A stretch of DNA of 64,000 nt, taken from Sinotaia quadrata. Taxonomy: Eukaryota > Mollusca > Gastropoda > Architaenioglossa > Viviparidae. Each line of letters starts with the position of its first letter. The first letter of the stretch is position 1. Under the pieces are notes generated by a model. It was not told the origin of the DNA, ran no database searches, and saw nothing but the letters and a program-made list of their open reading frames with translations. Shown one piece after another: positions 61,755-64,000 of the stretch. Position numbers and translations under genes: made by a program. The DNA lies in assembly GCA_028829895.1 (NCBI GenBank), contig CM054182.1, positions 38,436,879 through 38,500,878 of the forward strand, written 5' to 3'.

Positions 61755-63479
61755 TGTCACAAAACGGGCGGCTCGTTACAAGCCGACCCCGAGCTGAAGT
61801 TAGAGATGCAAGGGGTGAAGTCTATTTTTGGCCTGCTCCGGTGCACCTCCAAGAAAAGCCCGTGACGTGTGCCAGTACTACGTCGCGTCAAGTTGTTACA
61901 TAGACACACATGACACACACCATTGATGTTTGGGTGGGGCCCAATTTATTAGTGTCATGCCAAGGAACGTTTTATTGGCAGTGTGTGTTGTGAGTGTGTA
62001 TCATAAATGTGAATAAATGGACGAACAGACGAACGGTGCAAAACAATAGTACAAATTCTTTCGTCCCTCTCAAAAATTATGAATAACAAGAGAGTTGAAA
62101 GATGTTTAAATCAGGTTATTTATTCCCGATTTAAAAAGGGGCACTACTCTTTCGCACAGTGATTAATCATTCATTCAACTTTCCAATGTCATACACTCTG
62201 TGGGAAATAAGGGGAGATGAAAATGATGAAATTCAAAATATAAAATAAAGATTAATTACACAATTCTTATGCGGCAAATGGGGCCGCTTTAACAATAGTT
62301 CACATGTAAAATAAGCATTACTTTTAACATTAAAGTTCTTATTTTGCAAACGATATAATAGTGTTCATTTTCTTAAGAGTCCTGAGTTAAGTATGTGCGC
62401 GTTAGCCGTGCTAATGATTACTCACTATTAATGTCAGAGTTCCAAGGAGATGACGTAAGCTCACACGTCACTTATAAGCGGCACTTCAAAGTGAAGATAG
62501 GACGCAATTGAGGCGTCGCATTACAGGTGAAGATTCTGCAGAATCTAGGCACCACTTTCAGATTATCACTGGGGAGAAATCTGAAATTTAGCTGACTGTT
62601 GTCAGCCTCGATAATTATCGTTGTACCGGTTGTCGTGGAAACGGACACCCCAACGACGTTTAGCATTATCGGGTGGAGTCGTCCAGTGGGATGTGTCGTC
62701 GCATTACATTGAGTGTAGAAATCCGGATATCTGTCTCCGGCGCTAGCCTCTCAATTGGCGGGATAGACTGCCAAACGAACTCAGACAGGGGGAAGAACAA
62801 ATTGGTCCCTCGTGTCGTTAACTGCATACAACCAGCGTCGCATACATTGGGTTTTCTTTGACAGCGAACTTTCCACTTTGCCAACAATTATACTGAGTAA
62901 TTTTGCCTCGTCACTCAATATATGGCATCAGACGGATGGAAAACGGATGGAAAGAGATTATTGCAGCTTTCCTTTATGAAATCTCTGTACATGAGATAAT
63001 TCATACGTGAAGTTAGACTGGCTTCAGACGAATCAACGTTTTCAACATTGAGAGTAAAGTCTTCATTTTGCCTCTTATATAGCTTTACTGAAGGTCTCCA
63101 GAACTTTCCAGAAGCTCTGCCGTGTGACATGATTTTTGCCTTGGATATATAGTGGTAATCGTGATGCACGCTTTTCTGTGGTCAATTCTAATGCGCACTG
63201 GCCATTTCTCTCGTCAACAACACGTGACTCGTAGTGCGCAGTTGTCCCAATCATTTAATATACATATCCTTCATAAACTAATATATATATTCAATATGAT
63301 ATATTAACACACACTGCGTCACGAACGTCTGTCTACTAAAGAGATCTTAGGTGACCGATACTGGAATTTCACATGATAATATGAAAATATAACAAAACTC
63401 GGATTACTTCAATTAGTTTTGTTAGCGGTTTTAAAAAAATGAAATAAAATATAATTTCTGTCCCTCATTTCCTGTGACA
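61755..63479 (-). mobile_element. 3' LTR (1725 bp) of an LTR retrotransposon on the minus strand
   Basis: Read on the minus strand it starts TGTCACAGGAAATGAGGGAC at 63479 and ends GTTTTGTGACA at 61755, with the same TGTCACA/TGTGACA ends and nearly the same length as the solo LTR at 26516-28239. The two are alike along their whole length. A polypurine tract and pol lie directly upstream, so this is the 3' LTR of a larger element whose body leaves the window. A TATATAAG box is at 63074-63081. It inserted into the hAT element. CGTAT at 61750-61754 is the predicted target duplication. Confidence 0.95.
62915..63130 (-). other. Short ORF inside the LTR, shared with the solo LTR
   Basis: About 70 codons from an ATG near 63130, containing YKRQNEDFTL, SSEASLTSRMNYLMYRDFIK and FPSVFHPSDAIY. 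The solo LTR at 26868-27077 has the counterpart with three amino-acid differences over the shared C-terminal 54 residues. It overlaps the TATA box, so it may simply reflect LTR similarity. Confidence 0.35.
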
Positions 63480-63490
63480 ACCCCCTTCTT
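63480..63490 (-). promoter_or_regulatory. Polypurine tract of the LTR retrotransposon
   Basis: On the minus strand AAGAAGGGGGT stands immediately before the LTR start TGTCACA. This is the plus-strand DNA priming site and fixes which LTR this is. Confidence 0.85.
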
Positions 63491-63608
63491 AAAATTGATT
63501 GGAGCTCACAGAGTGGAAATCAAATAGGAACAAAAAAAATTTTATTTCACACGATAGTCCCCACAGGAATTATATGCACATCTGTGGAGAGACTATCCTC
63601 TCTCTTGT

Positions 63609-64000
63609 TTATATCGCGGTTATGGCATGCCGGGATAATGCATCGGCACCCGAATTTTCTCTGCCCGCGATGTGTTCGACAACGAAGCTATACTCCTGTA
63701 GCAGGAGTGTCCATCTTGTTAGCCTAGCGTTATCATACATGCTAGTGCGCAGATATGTCAGCGGCTTATGATCGCACTGCAGGATGAATGGTTTAGAATA
63801 CAGATATGCACTAAATTTCTTGAGTGCCCATACGATTGCTAAGCACTCTTTTTCGATCGTAGAATACCGTGTCTCACGATCTAACAGTTTCTTAGACGCG
63901 TATGCTACCGGTAGGTATTCGTCATCTGTCTCTTGGAGAAGTATGGCACCGAGGCCTTCGTCTGATGCGTCGGTCCTGACAATAAATCTCTTGTCAAAGT
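63609..64000 (-). CDS. pol: Ty3/gypsy-type RNase H, C-terminal end of pol (partial, intact frame)
   Basis: An uninterrupted 130-codon frame entering from the right edge and ending at TAA on 63611-63609. It encodes VRTDASDEGLGAILLQ, YASKKLLDRETRYSTIEKEC, LAIVWALKKFSAYLYSK, LQCDHKPLTYL, RWTLLLQEYSFVVEHIAGRE and NSGADALSRHAITAI, then stop. The four catalytic acidic residues (TDAS, EKEC, CDHK, GADALSR) are all present. RNase H removes the RNA template during reverse transcription. In normal Ty3/gypsy elements an H2C2 zinc finger and integrase follow. Here the frame stops and only about 130 bp remain to the LTR. Confidence 0.93.
   Translation of the reverse strand, partial: FDKRFIVRTDASDEGLGAILLQETDDEYLPVAYASKKLLDRETRYSTIEKECLAIVWALKKFSAYLYSKPFILQCDHKPLTYLRTSMYDNARLTRWTLLLQEYSFVVEHIAGRENSGADALSRHAITAI

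Noticed and set aside
26516..63479. Inversion of the 28-62 kb segment between the two inverted LTRs
   Set aside because: The solo LTR has identical TTGAG on both sides, and the gypsy coding sequence continues across it, which would not survive an inversion through this LTR.

Overview
The window is an AT-rich animal nuclear genome segment. It holds small phase-compatible exons separated by kilobase-scale introns, many microsatellites and minisatellites, and several transposable elements. The mix of cadherin genes with large introns, a GTF2IRD2/ZBED-type hAT element and Ty3/gypsy retroelements fits an invertebrate, most plausibly a mollusc or other lophotrochozoan. That assignment is inference; no taxon-specific marker was found.

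Left part (1-19.7 kb): the 5' half of a cadherin gene on the minus strand, read from right to left. Eight coding exons with correct splice sites and matching phases were assembled by hand: a signal-peptide exon (19544-19639), an LDL-receptor class A exon (17787-18053), then exons for cadherin repeat 1 and most of repeat 2 (15433-15504, 12962-13191, 7706-7789, 4546-4638, 4032-4139, 870-1010). The gene runs off the left edge. Two spaced cysteines in EC1, an LDRD motif and a VNELTPPG start of EC2 resemble protocadherin-15 / Cad99C. The LDLa module in front of EC1 is unusual. An internally deleted hAT element with an exact 8-bp target duplication lies in one intron (1564-2343).

Middle part (19.7-48.8 kb): no confident host exon. 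It holds a possible promoter (about 22.3-22.65 kb) and a decayed Ty3/gypsy element on the minus strand (gag zinc knuckles, protease, RT, RNase H; about 29.8-25.7 kb). That element was split by a 1724-bp solo LTR (26516-28239) flanked by a perfect TTGAG duplication. There is also a run of tandem repeats, the largest being about 36 copies of a 45-bp unit (38.38-40.01 kb).

Right part (48.8-58 kb): six phase-compatible exons of a second minus-strand cadherin gene, covering parts of four consecutive cadherin repeats. No transmembrane or terminal exon is visible between it and the first gene.

Right end (59.4-64 kb): a hAT element with a broken GTF2IRD2-like transposase, cut 20 bp after the transposase stop by a young LTR retrotransposon on the minus strand. 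Its 3' LTR (61755-63479), polypurine tract and intact RNase H (63609-64000) are visible. This LTR belongs to the same family as the solo LTR at 26.5 kb, in opposite orientation. The pol frame ends at RNase H, with only about 130 bp before the 3' LTR, so an integrase cannot lie in its usual Ty3/gypsy place. This is the most notable observation in the window.
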